A DNA stretch of 24,380 bases, from positions 267,335 through 291,714 of the forward strand of contig ML986617.1 of the NCBI GenBank assembly GCA_010094045.1. Reading direction: 5' to 3'. Below are positions 10,555 to 19,639 of this stretch, piece by piece. The position numbers and the translations under genes are program-made. This DNA is from Lojkania enalia (taxonomy: Eukaryota; Ascomycota; Dothideomycetes; Pleosporales). Numbering within the stretch: position 1 is the stretch's first letter; each line of letters begins with the position of its first letter. The notes beneath the pieces were generated by a model, which searched no databases, was not told the DNA's origin, and was given only the letters and a program-made list of their open reading frames with translations.

Positions 10555-11600
10555 AATATATTAGAGTATATAACCCTACTTTTTATTATTTATAAAAGGT
10601 GTATCTATATCTCTACTTAGTATAAAAAGATAGGTATACTATATAATTAGAAGCTTTTAGTATCTAAGAATAGCTAGACAAATAATATACTTAGTTTTAA
10701 ATAGTTAAAGTACTTTAATACTTATATAAAAGCGTGTTAGATAAAAGTATATTAGCTACTAATTTTAAATAACTATAAAAACCACTTTAATTAAAATTTT
10801 AAGAATTACTACTTTAAGAATAAGATTTTTACCTTCTATATACTAGTCTATTTATTATATATCTTCTAGCTATTTAATATAGTTTACTTTAAGCTTTTAA
10901 AGTAGAAGTACTTTTAATATATATAAGACTTAGTATACTAGTATATCTTCTATATTAATAAGAAAAGCTTTCTACTAGCCTTTAAAAATATATTTTTTAA
11001 TATATTTATATATAATAACTATTAAAACACTTTTAAAATATTAAATCTAATTTCTTTAAATATAGAGATAGTATTTAAACGCTTTAAAGTATAACTATAT
11101 ATTATACTAGAACTTCCTATACTATAAATATTATAGATATTAAAGATTCTAAATAATATATTTAAATTTTTATTTTAATTAAAGTTTATATAAAATTCTT
11201 TTAGCTTATTATCTATAATAACTTAAAACGGGTTTATATAGCTTATTAAAGAAGCTAAATTAATACTATACTAGAATATACTTATAAACTCTTAGATTAT
11301 TAAATTTAAAGAGTAAGTAGTAATACTAACTAAGTAAAAATTATATAAGAGAAAGTAGATATAATTAAATAGAATAATAGAATATAGTAAAGGATTAGTA
11401 TAAGTAGCTACTAAAGCTTTTAAAGCGTTTTAGAGCTTAAAAAGAGCTTATTATATAAATAGGTAAGAGAAAGCTTAACTAGATATATAATAATATAAGA
11501 ACTATAATAGAACTAGATATAATATATAAATATATTAGGTAGATAGATCTATATCTTCTAAGTTAAATAAAAATACTTAGAATATTTTTTAGATAATTCT
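10555..11600 (+). pseudogene. Pogo/Fot-like transposase fragment 2 (C-terminal half), RIP-degraded
   Basis: Plus-strand reading of the second half of a pogo-like DDE transposase: a WYKKIGI motif near 10612, NGWTNN near 10670, WLKYF near 10710, then LLILNGYKSH near 10760, where LILDGHxSH is expected, so the catalytic Asp is Asn. A motif matching CMPxHxSHxLQPLDV lies at about 10842-10886, followed by an FxPLK-like motif. The basic C-terminal tail (REKQIQLNRIIEY-like at about 11341) runs to about 11600. Helix-turn-helix and CENP-B regions are absent; the 17-bp array sits where they should begin. It overlaps fragment 1 in the IPPFIIF to WLKHF part, so the two are separate copies, not one inverted gene. 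Confidence 0.72.
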
Positions 11601-11696
11601 AATAATAGTTTAACTAGTTAAAGTTGGTAGATTTAAAATACTAAGAAATTTTAGCTTATTTAATAGAGTAGCTTACTTAATAGTATTTTATATTAT
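11601..11696 (+). repeat. 3' flank of pogo fragment 2, left arm of an inverted repeat
   Basis: AT-rich sequence matched in inverse orientation by 11801-11872, with a 17-bp unit present twice here (about 11654-11687) and once there. It is probably the 3' untranslated end and terminal region of the pogo-like element. Confidence 0.6.
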
Positions 11697-11800
11697 CACT
11701 TTTTTTATTTCTTAGGTTTTTTTAAGTCTATAATAACTAGCTAATTAGTTATTTTATGTATTATAAAACTAGTCTTAATAAAGTTATAAGCATTTTTCTC
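11697..11800. other. 104-bp spacer between two inverted pogo ends
   Basis: Unmatched sequence between the two arms, starting with a T-rich run (11700-11720). No gene. It could be host target DNA left between two convergent element ends. Confidence 0.5.
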
Positions 11801-12350
11801 TAATATAAAGTACTATTAAGTAAGCTAAAAATTTTTAATATTCTAAACCTACTAATTTTAACTAGTTAGACTATTATTAGAATTATCTAAAAAAATATTC
11901 TAAATACTTATATTTAACTTAAAAGAAGTAGATCTATCTACTTAATATGTTTATATATTATTATATACCTAGTTAAACTCTCTTTTATCTATCTATATAA
12001 TAAGCTCTCTTTAAATTTTAAAGTACTTTAAAGGCTTTAATAGCTATTTATAATAATCTGTTATTATATTCTATTATCCTATTCTATTATATCTACTTTT
12101 TCTTACGCGATTTTTACTTACTTAGTATTTCTACTTACTTTTTAAGTTTAATAATCTAAGAGTTTATAAGTATATTCTAGTATAGTATTAATTTAGCCTC
12201 TTTAATAAGCTATATAAACCTACTCTAAGTTATTATAGATAATAAGTTAAAAGAATCTTATATAAGCTTTAATTAAGATAAAAATTTAAGTATATTACTT
12301 AAAGTTTTTAGTACTTATAGTATTTATATATTACTAACCTATATACTACT
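11801..12350 (-). pseudogene. Pogo-like transposase fragment 3 (C-terminal tail), RIP-degraded
   Basis: The minus-strand reading repeats the C-terminal tail seen in fragment 2: KTxSNILKFLSQLKxIQDSF-like near 12325, FIQLIKEAKLILYQNILI near 12230-12180, the basic stretch near 12110, and AFKVLQNLKRAYY near 12040. It aligns with 11119-11696 in inverse orientation, with the same element end facing inward. The DDE core is missing; the sequence is cut near 12350, just before the LTR of Gypsy family 2. Confidence 0.65.
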
Positions 12351-12368
12351 AGTATATATAATAACTAC

Positions 12369-12867
12369 TGTTATAGTCGTATACGCGCCGGAGCCTTATT
12401 TATATTAGATTAGTTAGAGGTAGTAGCTTTAGTAAAGAGAGAGTATTAGGTTCGCCGGTTCTTCGAATATAACAAGTATATTTAGAAGTCTAATAGAGTA
12501 ATAAGATAAATCTGCGAGAATAACTATATAGGATCTAATCTACTAAAAAGATCTTCTATCTTATATAGTTAGGTCTAAGACTGCTAAGCCTAGCTTATTA
12601 GGTCTATTAGGTCTATTAGGTCTAACCTACTACGCTTAATACTTCTACTACTATTATATATATAGGTTATACTATACTTTATTATCTAACTAATTATCTC
12701 TCTAGTTTCTGTAGTTCTACTACTTACTGTTTAATAACTAGTTCTTAATATACTTCTACCTATTATTTTCTTATTAGTTCTCGTCTAAATCGACCTATTT
12801 AGTAGCTAATATTAGATTAAGCCCTAATTATAGAGGCGGTACCTCTTAGTATTCTATATTTATAATA
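12369..12867 (-). repeat. 3' LTR of Gypsy family 2 (499 bp)
   Basis: In element orientation it begins TATTATAAAT (for TGTTATAAAT) right after the polypurine tract and ends GACTATAACA, so the two ends form a TGTTATA...TATAACA inverted repeat, strong support for both boundaries. It holds a 9-bp unit repeated three times (AGGTCTATT, about 12600-12626). The partner 5' LTR is outside the window. A long minus-strand reading with only TAA/TAG stops crosses it but is judged spurious. Confidence 0.7.
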
Positions 12868-12881
12868 CCTGCTCCCCCTTC
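12868..12881 (-). promoter_or_regulatory. Polypurine tract of Gypsy family 2
   Basis: In element orientation GAAGGGGGAGCAGG, nearly all purine, directly precedes the LTR start. It is the expected plus-strand primer and helps fix the LTR boundary. Confidence 0.65.
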
Positions 12882-13108
12882 TATAAGTTCGTTCTAAAGC
12901 TCTCTAATCTATTACCTTACCTATTCCGTCTAGGTATAGTATTCTACTATCTCTAGTAGCTTATTCTAGCTTCTAATATATTCTATATAAGTATACTATA
13001 GTACTATATCTATATTTTTTTATTCCAGGGTTAGTACTTTATATATTCTAGTAGGTCCTACTTAACTCGCGAGTATAGCCCTATTCTTCTTTCTTTTCTC
13101 TTTTTACT
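12882..13108. other. Non-coding stretch between polypurine tract and antisense ORF, family 2
   Basis: AT-rich internal sequence of family 2, upstream of the antisense ORF on the plus strand. No domain is seen. By position it would be the leader or promoter region of that ORF. Confidence 0.4.
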
Positions 13109-13663
13109 ATACTAAAGGTTCAACGCGAAAATACTTCTACTTATAACCGTTGTACTAGCTACTTAATTCTTTCCCTAAGCGTTATAATAGATCCGTCTTA
13201 TTATTATTTGAACTATTAGTTTATAAACCGTAACTATTATAGTAATACTACCCTTTCTTCTATATATAGAGAGTATTTTTCTCGGGGTTTATCCTGCGAT
13301 CTTTCTCTAACCGAGGGTACCTTTCGCCGTTTTCTAGTAAATATATTAAAGGCCTATAAAAAGTTTACATCTACCTATTAAGATTTTATAGCTACTAAGA
13401 AAGAGGAGATTTACTATCTTAAGGAATCTACGCGTTACTATTAGGCGGTTCTTTCTTACTTAGAGCGCGTTAAGAAGTATATCTATTCTTTAGAGAAGTA
13501 TAGTTTAGATTTTAGAAAGTAAGAGGTGAAGTTAATAGAGGAGTAAGAAAAGTTGGAAGAAGAGAAGAGGAGGTCCGCCGGGTCTAAAGTATCTTCTACT
13601 ACCATTCTGAGTTCTGTATAAGAGGCTTTTTTTATAATACTACTACTATTACTTCCTAACTAA
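13109..13663 (+). pseudogene. Antisense coiled-coil ORF of Gypsy family 2
   Basis: Plus-strand frame, opposite to pol, readable from an ATA at 13109 (probably a mutated ATG) with few interruptions, all TAA/TAG. The N-terminal 60 or so residues are polar with no recognised domain. From about 13290 it reads LSLTEGTFRRFLVNILKAYK, then about 13385-13590 is strongly charged and heptad-like (KKEEIYYLKES, YLERVKKYIYSLEKY, LIEEQEKLEEEKRR), a likely coiled coil. It ends in a Ser/Thr-rich tail whose stop cannot be identified and which approaches the pol 3' end tail to tail. Position and character parallel the antisense ORF of family 1, though the sequences differ. The segment 13270-13620 has visibly more GC than its flanks. 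Function unknown. Confidence 0.6.
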
Positions 13664-13671
13664 ACTTTACT

Positions 13672-16600
13672 TAATAACCTATTATTCTAGCCTTCTAGTA
13701 AAACTCCTTTAGCTTTATAGTACAGTTAGTTAGGTTCTATACTAGTTCCTATAAACTTTCCTCCTATAGGTATCCTTCTTACTTTACTAGATACTTCTAC
13801 TAACGTTTTAACCGCTTTTTTACTAGTATATACTCTATTTTATATTCCTATTCTAGTTTTATATTAATAGTTTCTTATAGTAGTATATTATCTGGTGCTA
13901 GTTCTAGTTTTAACTTATAAAATACCAGGTGTATTTTTATATTATTTAGTAGCTTTAGTTTAAAATTTATAAGTCCGACCTATTCTTTAATTAAAAATAG
14001 TCTTATCTTCTTATAATCTAACTTTTTTATAGGTCTCTTAGTCTTTAAGTTTTTTATTAATAGGAAAACTTTACCTCTCTTTTTAAAGGTTAATCCCTTA
14101 ATCCTTAACTTATTAGCCTATTTTACTATTCTAAAGTTTTTTAACTAAATCTTTTTCTTAAATTAATTATAGACTTCCTTTATTTCTTTAGCTTTCTAGT
14201 CTACTAGTAGAACTAGAGATCTCTTCTTATTCTATTCCTAATATATAATAGCTTTCTATCTATAGTTAGCTTTAAAGGATATAGTCCCTATAATACTCTA
14301 GATTATTCTATTATAGGCTATTTATACTATAGGTAATAGTTCGATCTAATTATCTTATTATTTATTAATATATATTCTTAAATACGTTTTTAGATTCTAG
14401 TTAACTTATTCTATCTAGCCGTCTATCTATAAGTAGAAACTAGTAGACATTTATTATTAGATTTCTATCTTTTCTATCTATCCTTACTAGTATTTAGATG
14501 TAAACAACTTATTTCTATCTAAGATAATATATTTTAGAACTCTATACTCCATAAATATTATATATAATAACTTATATACTAGTTTAGATACTATTATTAT
14601 CTTTAATACTAGTCTAAAATATATATATTTTATTAGCTAATCTACTATATTTATAATTGTATTATATCTTCTTTTTAACCCTAACTCTATTAATTCTAGT
14701 AGTTTAGTTATAAAATCAATTATAATCTATTTCTATAGTTTTTTAAGTACTTCTAATAGCTATAAAAATCTATAAGGCTTATATCTTATAGCTTTATTCT
14801 TTCTACATTCTAAGTACTTATAAAGTATACCTTATACTTCTCTTCTTACGTTAGTAAGGGTAAAACTCTTCCTTAGCTTTTACTCTATTTCTACTACTCC
14901 TAAATATCTCTATTCTAGCAATTTATATAATTCTTTTATTATCTACTATTATATATATAGATATATATATAGTTGTTTTTAAGTTGTATTTTTAATTACT
15001 TTTACTTCTTCGCTGCTTATTAGATATCGCTCTACTATCTATATATCCTTTAACTTCTACTACTAAATTTACTCTAGTATAGTTAATCTTATAACTTAGG
15101 CGACTTATAAGTAGTTATATATAAGAGATCTATCTAATTTCTTTCTTAGGATCGTATCTCTTTTATACTTTTCCTTAGTTATATAGTTAGCTCTATAACT
15201 TAGTATATCTACAGCTATATTTTCTAACCCTTTCTAGTACGTTATTTTAAAGTTGTAGTCTACTAGTTACTCTACCTATTATATTTATCTTTCTATAAGT
15301 TTTTTTATTATTATAAAATATATAAGGTTTTTATAATCTATCTAGACTTTAAATAGATATTTAGTTCTTACTAAATATACTCGCTATTCTCTTAACACTT
15401 TAACTATTACTAATAGTTCCTTATTATATATATTATAGTTAAGTTCTTCTAGTTTTATTTTTCTGGAAAAGTAGGCTTGTAGCCTCTACTTTCTATCTTC
15501 GTCTTACTAACTTAAGTAAGCGCCTATTACTTTATCTAAAGTATAATTTTCTACTTAGAATTATTTCTCTAGGTCTAGTATTCTTAATATTAATACTAAG
15601 GTAAAGCAGGCTTTTAGTTCTTCGAAGGCTTTTTACTATACTTTCTACTATTTAAACTCTTTTTCTTTCTTAGTAATCTCTATTAAGGGTGCTACTACTC
15701 TAGAATACCTACTTATAAATTTTCTATAGAAATTCGCAAAGCTTAAAAAGGATTAGACTTATTTAACTAAGATAGATACTAGCTATTCTAGTATTACTTT
15801 AACCTTTTCTTATTCTATCTTAATACTGTTTCTAGATATCTAGAACCTTAAGAACCCTATTTCTATCTTATAAAACTCGTATTTCTCTAGGGCTATAAGT
15901 AACTTATACTTCTATAGTTTCGCTAGTACTTTTCTAATATATTCCTTATACTTTCTTAGTAATCCATCTATATAGACTAGAATATTATCTAGATATACTA
16001 TTATAAATATATCTAAATATTCTCTTAATATATTATTTATAACCGCTTAAAAGGTTACTAGTATATTTATAAGTCTAAATAGTATTACTAGATATTTAAA
16101 GAGACCTTCTCTTATCTTAAATACTATTTTCTATTTGTAGCCCTTCTTTATCTAAATTTAGTAGTATCCTTCTCTTATATTAAACTTTATAAACTACTTA
16201 GCTCCTTATAATTAACTTATAAGTTCTATTATCCTGGGTAATAGATATCTATTTTTCTTAGTTATATTATTTAGTTTACTATTCTTTTTTAGTATAAATA
16301 GTATTAGTAAAGCTATTTTACTCTAGCTTAGTTATATATACCCTCTTACCAAATTCTTTTAGATATACTTCCTAAGTTTCTCTCTCTACTCTCAATTTAA
16401 GTTGTATATTAGATTAGGTTTTAGTTTCTTTTTATCTTTAATAATAATATTATAGTTATATTTCTTATACTTAGGTAATCCTCTATTCTCTACTTCTTTA
16501 TATAGCCCTATAAATTCGCTGTAATCCTCTTAAATTTCTTAAAGTATACTATTATTCTATAGTTCCTTATATACTTTTTAAACTACGATAATATCTAGTA

Positions 16601-18646
16601 TCTATTTTATTTTCTTAAGATATTTAGCTATTATAGCTGCTAATACTCTCTATATTAATTATAGACCTAAAGAACACCTTACCTTATACTATTCTACTAC
16701 CTACTCCGTCTTAGTACGGCTTTATAGCCTATAAACTATCCCTTACTACTAATCTACTCTAGGATTATATTTAGCTAGCTAGTCTATACCTAGTAATATA
16801 TTAAATTTTCCTAGGTTTATAATATTAATACTCTTTATATTAGTATATCCTATAATATTAAGTACTCGTTTTCTAGTTTCTATTAGTATAACTCTTCTAC
16901 TATAGTCTATTAGCTTATCGTCTACTAGGTATATTATATAAGGTATTACTTTTTCCCTCTACTCTATATTATTCTTATAAACCTATTACGCTGATATAAA
17001 CGTGTCTAAAGCTCTACTATTAAGTAGTATTTTAAGCTTTCTCCTATTAAACTCCGCTTAGAGTACTATATATAAAAGTACTATACTAGTAACCCTTCTA
17101 ATAGCTTTCTTACCCAGTTTCTCAGCATAGCTATTACTTTAGGGGCTACTTAGTTTTTTAACTAAGATAGAAAGAACTCTACTTTCTTCTTCTCTTCTCT
17201 ATACAGCAGATATCTATCTATACTATATCTTATCTATAGTTTTTAGGTATAAGCAGCCTTTACCTGTTTACTATATATCTTATACTTCTATCCTAAGAAA
17301 TACTATTACTATTTAATTAGTTAGTAATTTTTATCTAATTCTTACTATCTAAATACTCTAAATATATCTTAATAGTACTAGCATTTAACTATATATTATT
17401 TCTAGCTTAAAACTTTATATTCCTTTAAATATATATTATCTTTAAGATATTTCTTCTCTTTAGGTATACTTACTTCTATTATCTTACGAGCTATAATATT
17501 AAGTTGTCCTCTAATATCTCCCTATATCTCTCTTACCTCTAAAACTATCTTCCTTAGCTCTTTAGCTTCTATAATAATTTTACTAAACCGGTATAGATAC
17601 TCAGTTCTAAGATAAATTAAACTTTTATAAATCTAACAATACCTATTTTCTATATAATCTTCTATTTTATCTTAAAATAGTAAGATTCTTAATAATAATT
17701 ATATATCTATTCTTTACTATACTCCTAGTTTTATCTTAATACTCTTATATATCTAATAATTATCCTAGTAACAGCTAGCCTAGTCTTTTTTACAACTGTT
17801 CTTATAGGGTAGTATATATTTCCCTTTCTTACCCTTTACTAGTTCTATAGGGTAGCTTTAATATATTTCTTATATATACTCGAATATTTCTTCGTTTATA
17901 ACTTTTCCTACTAATTTTACTACGGCTTCTAATACGCTCTAGCTGTCTTAGAATATTACTTCTTTAAATAGTATATTCTAATATTTCTAGAGGTATAATT
18001 TTATCTAGTACGTTTTATTATAGATCTAATACTTTTTTTACTTTATTCTCTCTAGAATTATTATACTATTAAGTCTTAGTACACCTAGTAGGTATTTTAT
18101 ATACCTAATAACTACTACTACTCTTCTTAGTTATAGCTAATAATTACTCCCTTCTTTTACTAAATAGTATATTCCGCATCTATTATCTATATAATATATC
18201 TAGTACTATATTAGTTATTAGTATCTATTAGTAGGTTACGTAGTTATTATTCTAGCTTCTTTCTTCTTATTTGGATATTCTTTTATATAGTACCCTTTTT
18301 ATCTATATAGAAGACACGCTTCCTTTTTAAGCCTTTCTTTCTTAAGATTACTTATTCTTAATTATTACTAGTTCTTTCTCTTATCCTTTTCGACTTTTCC
18401 TAGGACTATTAGATTACTATCTTATAGTACCGTCTTATTTTCCTTCTTAGTTAGTATAAATACTTATAGCTAAAATTATTTTTCTATCTCCTACTCGTAT
18501 TAATAGTTATTAATCCTAGCTACTAATTCGATTATTTCTAATAGCTCTATTAGCCTTTCTTCTCTAGCTAGGTCGTCCTTAACTTTATCTTTAAGCCCTT
18601 TATAGAAGATTTCTACTAGTATACTATTATTCTATTCTAGTCTAAC
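13672..18646 (-). pseudogene. Gag-Pol of Gypsy family 2, RIP-degraded, 5' truncated
   Basis: Reading right to left: Ty3-type gag C-terminal part (VEIFYKGLKDKVKDDLAREE at about 18616-18557); CX2CX4HX4C knuckle at 18316-18275 with its first Cys kept and the others and His now Tyr; protease at about 17030-17000 reading LLNSRALDTFIS for LLDSGALDTFIS (Asp and Gly lost). RT with YLDNILVY at 15995-15972 where YLDD is expected (second Asp lost); RNase H about 15700-15200; integrase zinc finger with a surviving Cys near 14810; integrase Asp 14717, Asp 14519 and Glu near 14412 all readable; chromodomain at about 13860-13690 (YLVKxEGY and a W-like position). Protease, RT and integrase share one frame; gag is in another, so either the two were separate ORFs or an indel lies between 18275 and 17030. 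Confidence 0.9.
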
Positions 18647-19121
18647 TATAACAGCCCTTCTAATTGGCTAGGTGCAGGGCGGGGTGATGACTAAGAGTAA
18701 TTACGTACTACGAGGTGTATTATTCTTATAGGCTTATAATAGAAGTGCGCAAGTAGAGTATGCGAAGGATATTTAAGTTAACTATAAAGAGCTACGAAGA
18801 TTGGAGTTGTAAGGTCGTTAAATATAATTTAGTTCCCTTATTATTTCTTCTTACTCAGTTACTCAATTAACTGAGCAACTAAGTATACTCAGTTACTTAG
18901 TTAACTAAGCTACTAAGTATATTATATACCTTATATTAGTCTTATTCTTCCAGCTATACAGAATCTTAAATCTTAATTAAGTCTTATACGGGGGTTCCTA
19001 TAGGGATATCTATAATACTACCTTCCCCCTCTAAGCTCTTAGCCCGAGAGTTTCCCGTTCTAAACCGGTATATAGTAGGGTTAGTATACTGTTCTCGCTA
19101 AGACTATATATATTCCTAATA
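18647..19121 (-). repeat. 3' LTR of Gypsy family 1, copy B (475 bp)
   Basis: Pairs with 5534-5967 in inverse orientation. It is about 41 bp longer, because a 34-bp unit is present twice in tandem (18853-18886 and 18887-18920) with an added 8-bp edge. Each unit carries a palindrome, perfect in the second unit (18896-18909). The outer end reads TATAACAG where copy A has TGTAACGG, a RIP-type change at the terminal TG. The GC-rich terminal core (18651-18685) is again less mutated. Confidence 0.85.
18853..18920. repeat. 34-bp tandem duplication with palindromes inside the LTR
   Basis: Two 34-bp units, each containing a 14-bp dyad (CTCAATTAACTGAG, one mismatch from perfect; and CTTAGTTAACTAAG, perfect). 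Copy A has a single partial unit. The difference explains nearly all of the LTR length difference. Confidence 0.85.
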
Positions 19122-19130
19122 CCTCTCCTT
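19122..19130 (-). promoter_or_regulatory. Polypurine tract of copy B
   Basis: In element orientation AAGGAGAGG, matching the tract at 5524-5533 with small changes, directly before the LTR start. Confidence 0.65.
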
Positions 19131-19372
19131 CGTTATTTAACTCTTAGTAGATACTCTTATATCGATTATATAGACTGTTTAGGTAAAGCAATTATATCTT
19201 ATTCCCAGTATTCCTGTAAAGGGTTAACTTATAAAGTAGATAAGAAGAAGATACTTAAAAAATTGTATTATTTAGAGTACCTTTATACTAGTATATATTT
19301 ATTATATAACGCGGATTGCGACACTTAGATTACTCGTATATTATAGTCCTATAATACTAGTTTATTCCTAAT
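19131..19372. other. Non-coding stretch between polypurine tract and antisense ORF, copy B
   Basis: Inverse counterpart of 5286-5523. No recognised domain. On the plus strand it would be the leader of the antisense ORF. Confidence 0.45.
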
Positions 19373-19632
19373 TCTTCCTAGTAGTAAAGCGGGATACTAA
19401 AGTTGCGAAGTTAGAGGAGGAAATCCGTCTAGCTTAGGAGGAGTTAAAGTAACTTTTTAATAAGGTAGTAGTAGCTTGCGTAAAGATTTAGCATCTTTAG
19501 AAGATTTGTAAATAAACGAAGTATAGATAGGTAGAGGGTTATAAATATACATAGGAGCAGTTTAAGGAGGAGGAAGAGGTAGATTATAAGGCAGGTCTCC
19601 TTTCTAAAGTAGAGTCGCCTCCCGCAACGCAG
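19373..19632 (+). pseudogene. Antisense coiled-coil ORF of Gypsy family 1, copy B
   Basis: Same protein as at 5285-5036, on the strand opposite to pol. It reads KLEEEIRLA at about 19410, a Lys/Val/Gln-rich helix, then a GAG-rich stretch near 19565-19580 (KEEEEEVDYKAGLL). Interruptions are TAA/TAG at Gln positions and some Cys/Tyr or Lys/Glu-type transitions relative to copy A. It is more mutated than copy A in its second half. Unknown function. Confidence 0.58.
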
Positions 19633-19639
19633 CTAATAT

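Larger units (their letters stand above)
12369..18646 (-). mobile_element. Ty3/Gypsy chromovirus, family 2 (5' end removed by insertion)
   Basis: Minus-strand LTR retrotransposon: gag (from 18646), knuckle, protease, RT, RNase H, integrase, chromodomain (to about 13675), antisense ORF (13109-13663), polypurine tract (12881-12868) and 3' LTR (12867-12369). Its protein sequence differs clearly from family 1, so it is another family. The gag reading is cut at 18646 by the LTR of family 1 copy B, so its gag N-terminus and 5' LTR should resume right of base 24380. Confidence 0.9.

Noticed and set aside
9535..11600. One pogo gene split by an inversion.
   Set aside because: The two fragments overlap in the central DDE segment, so at least two copies are needed.
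12390..13080. A long minus-strand reading with only TAA/TAG interruptions, including a QQT-repeat and Gag-like flavour.
   Set aside because: It crosses the family 2 polypurine tract and LTR, whose boundaries are supported by inverted ends. RIP converts TGA to TAA, so lack of TGA is no evidence of coding, and no conserved motif was found.
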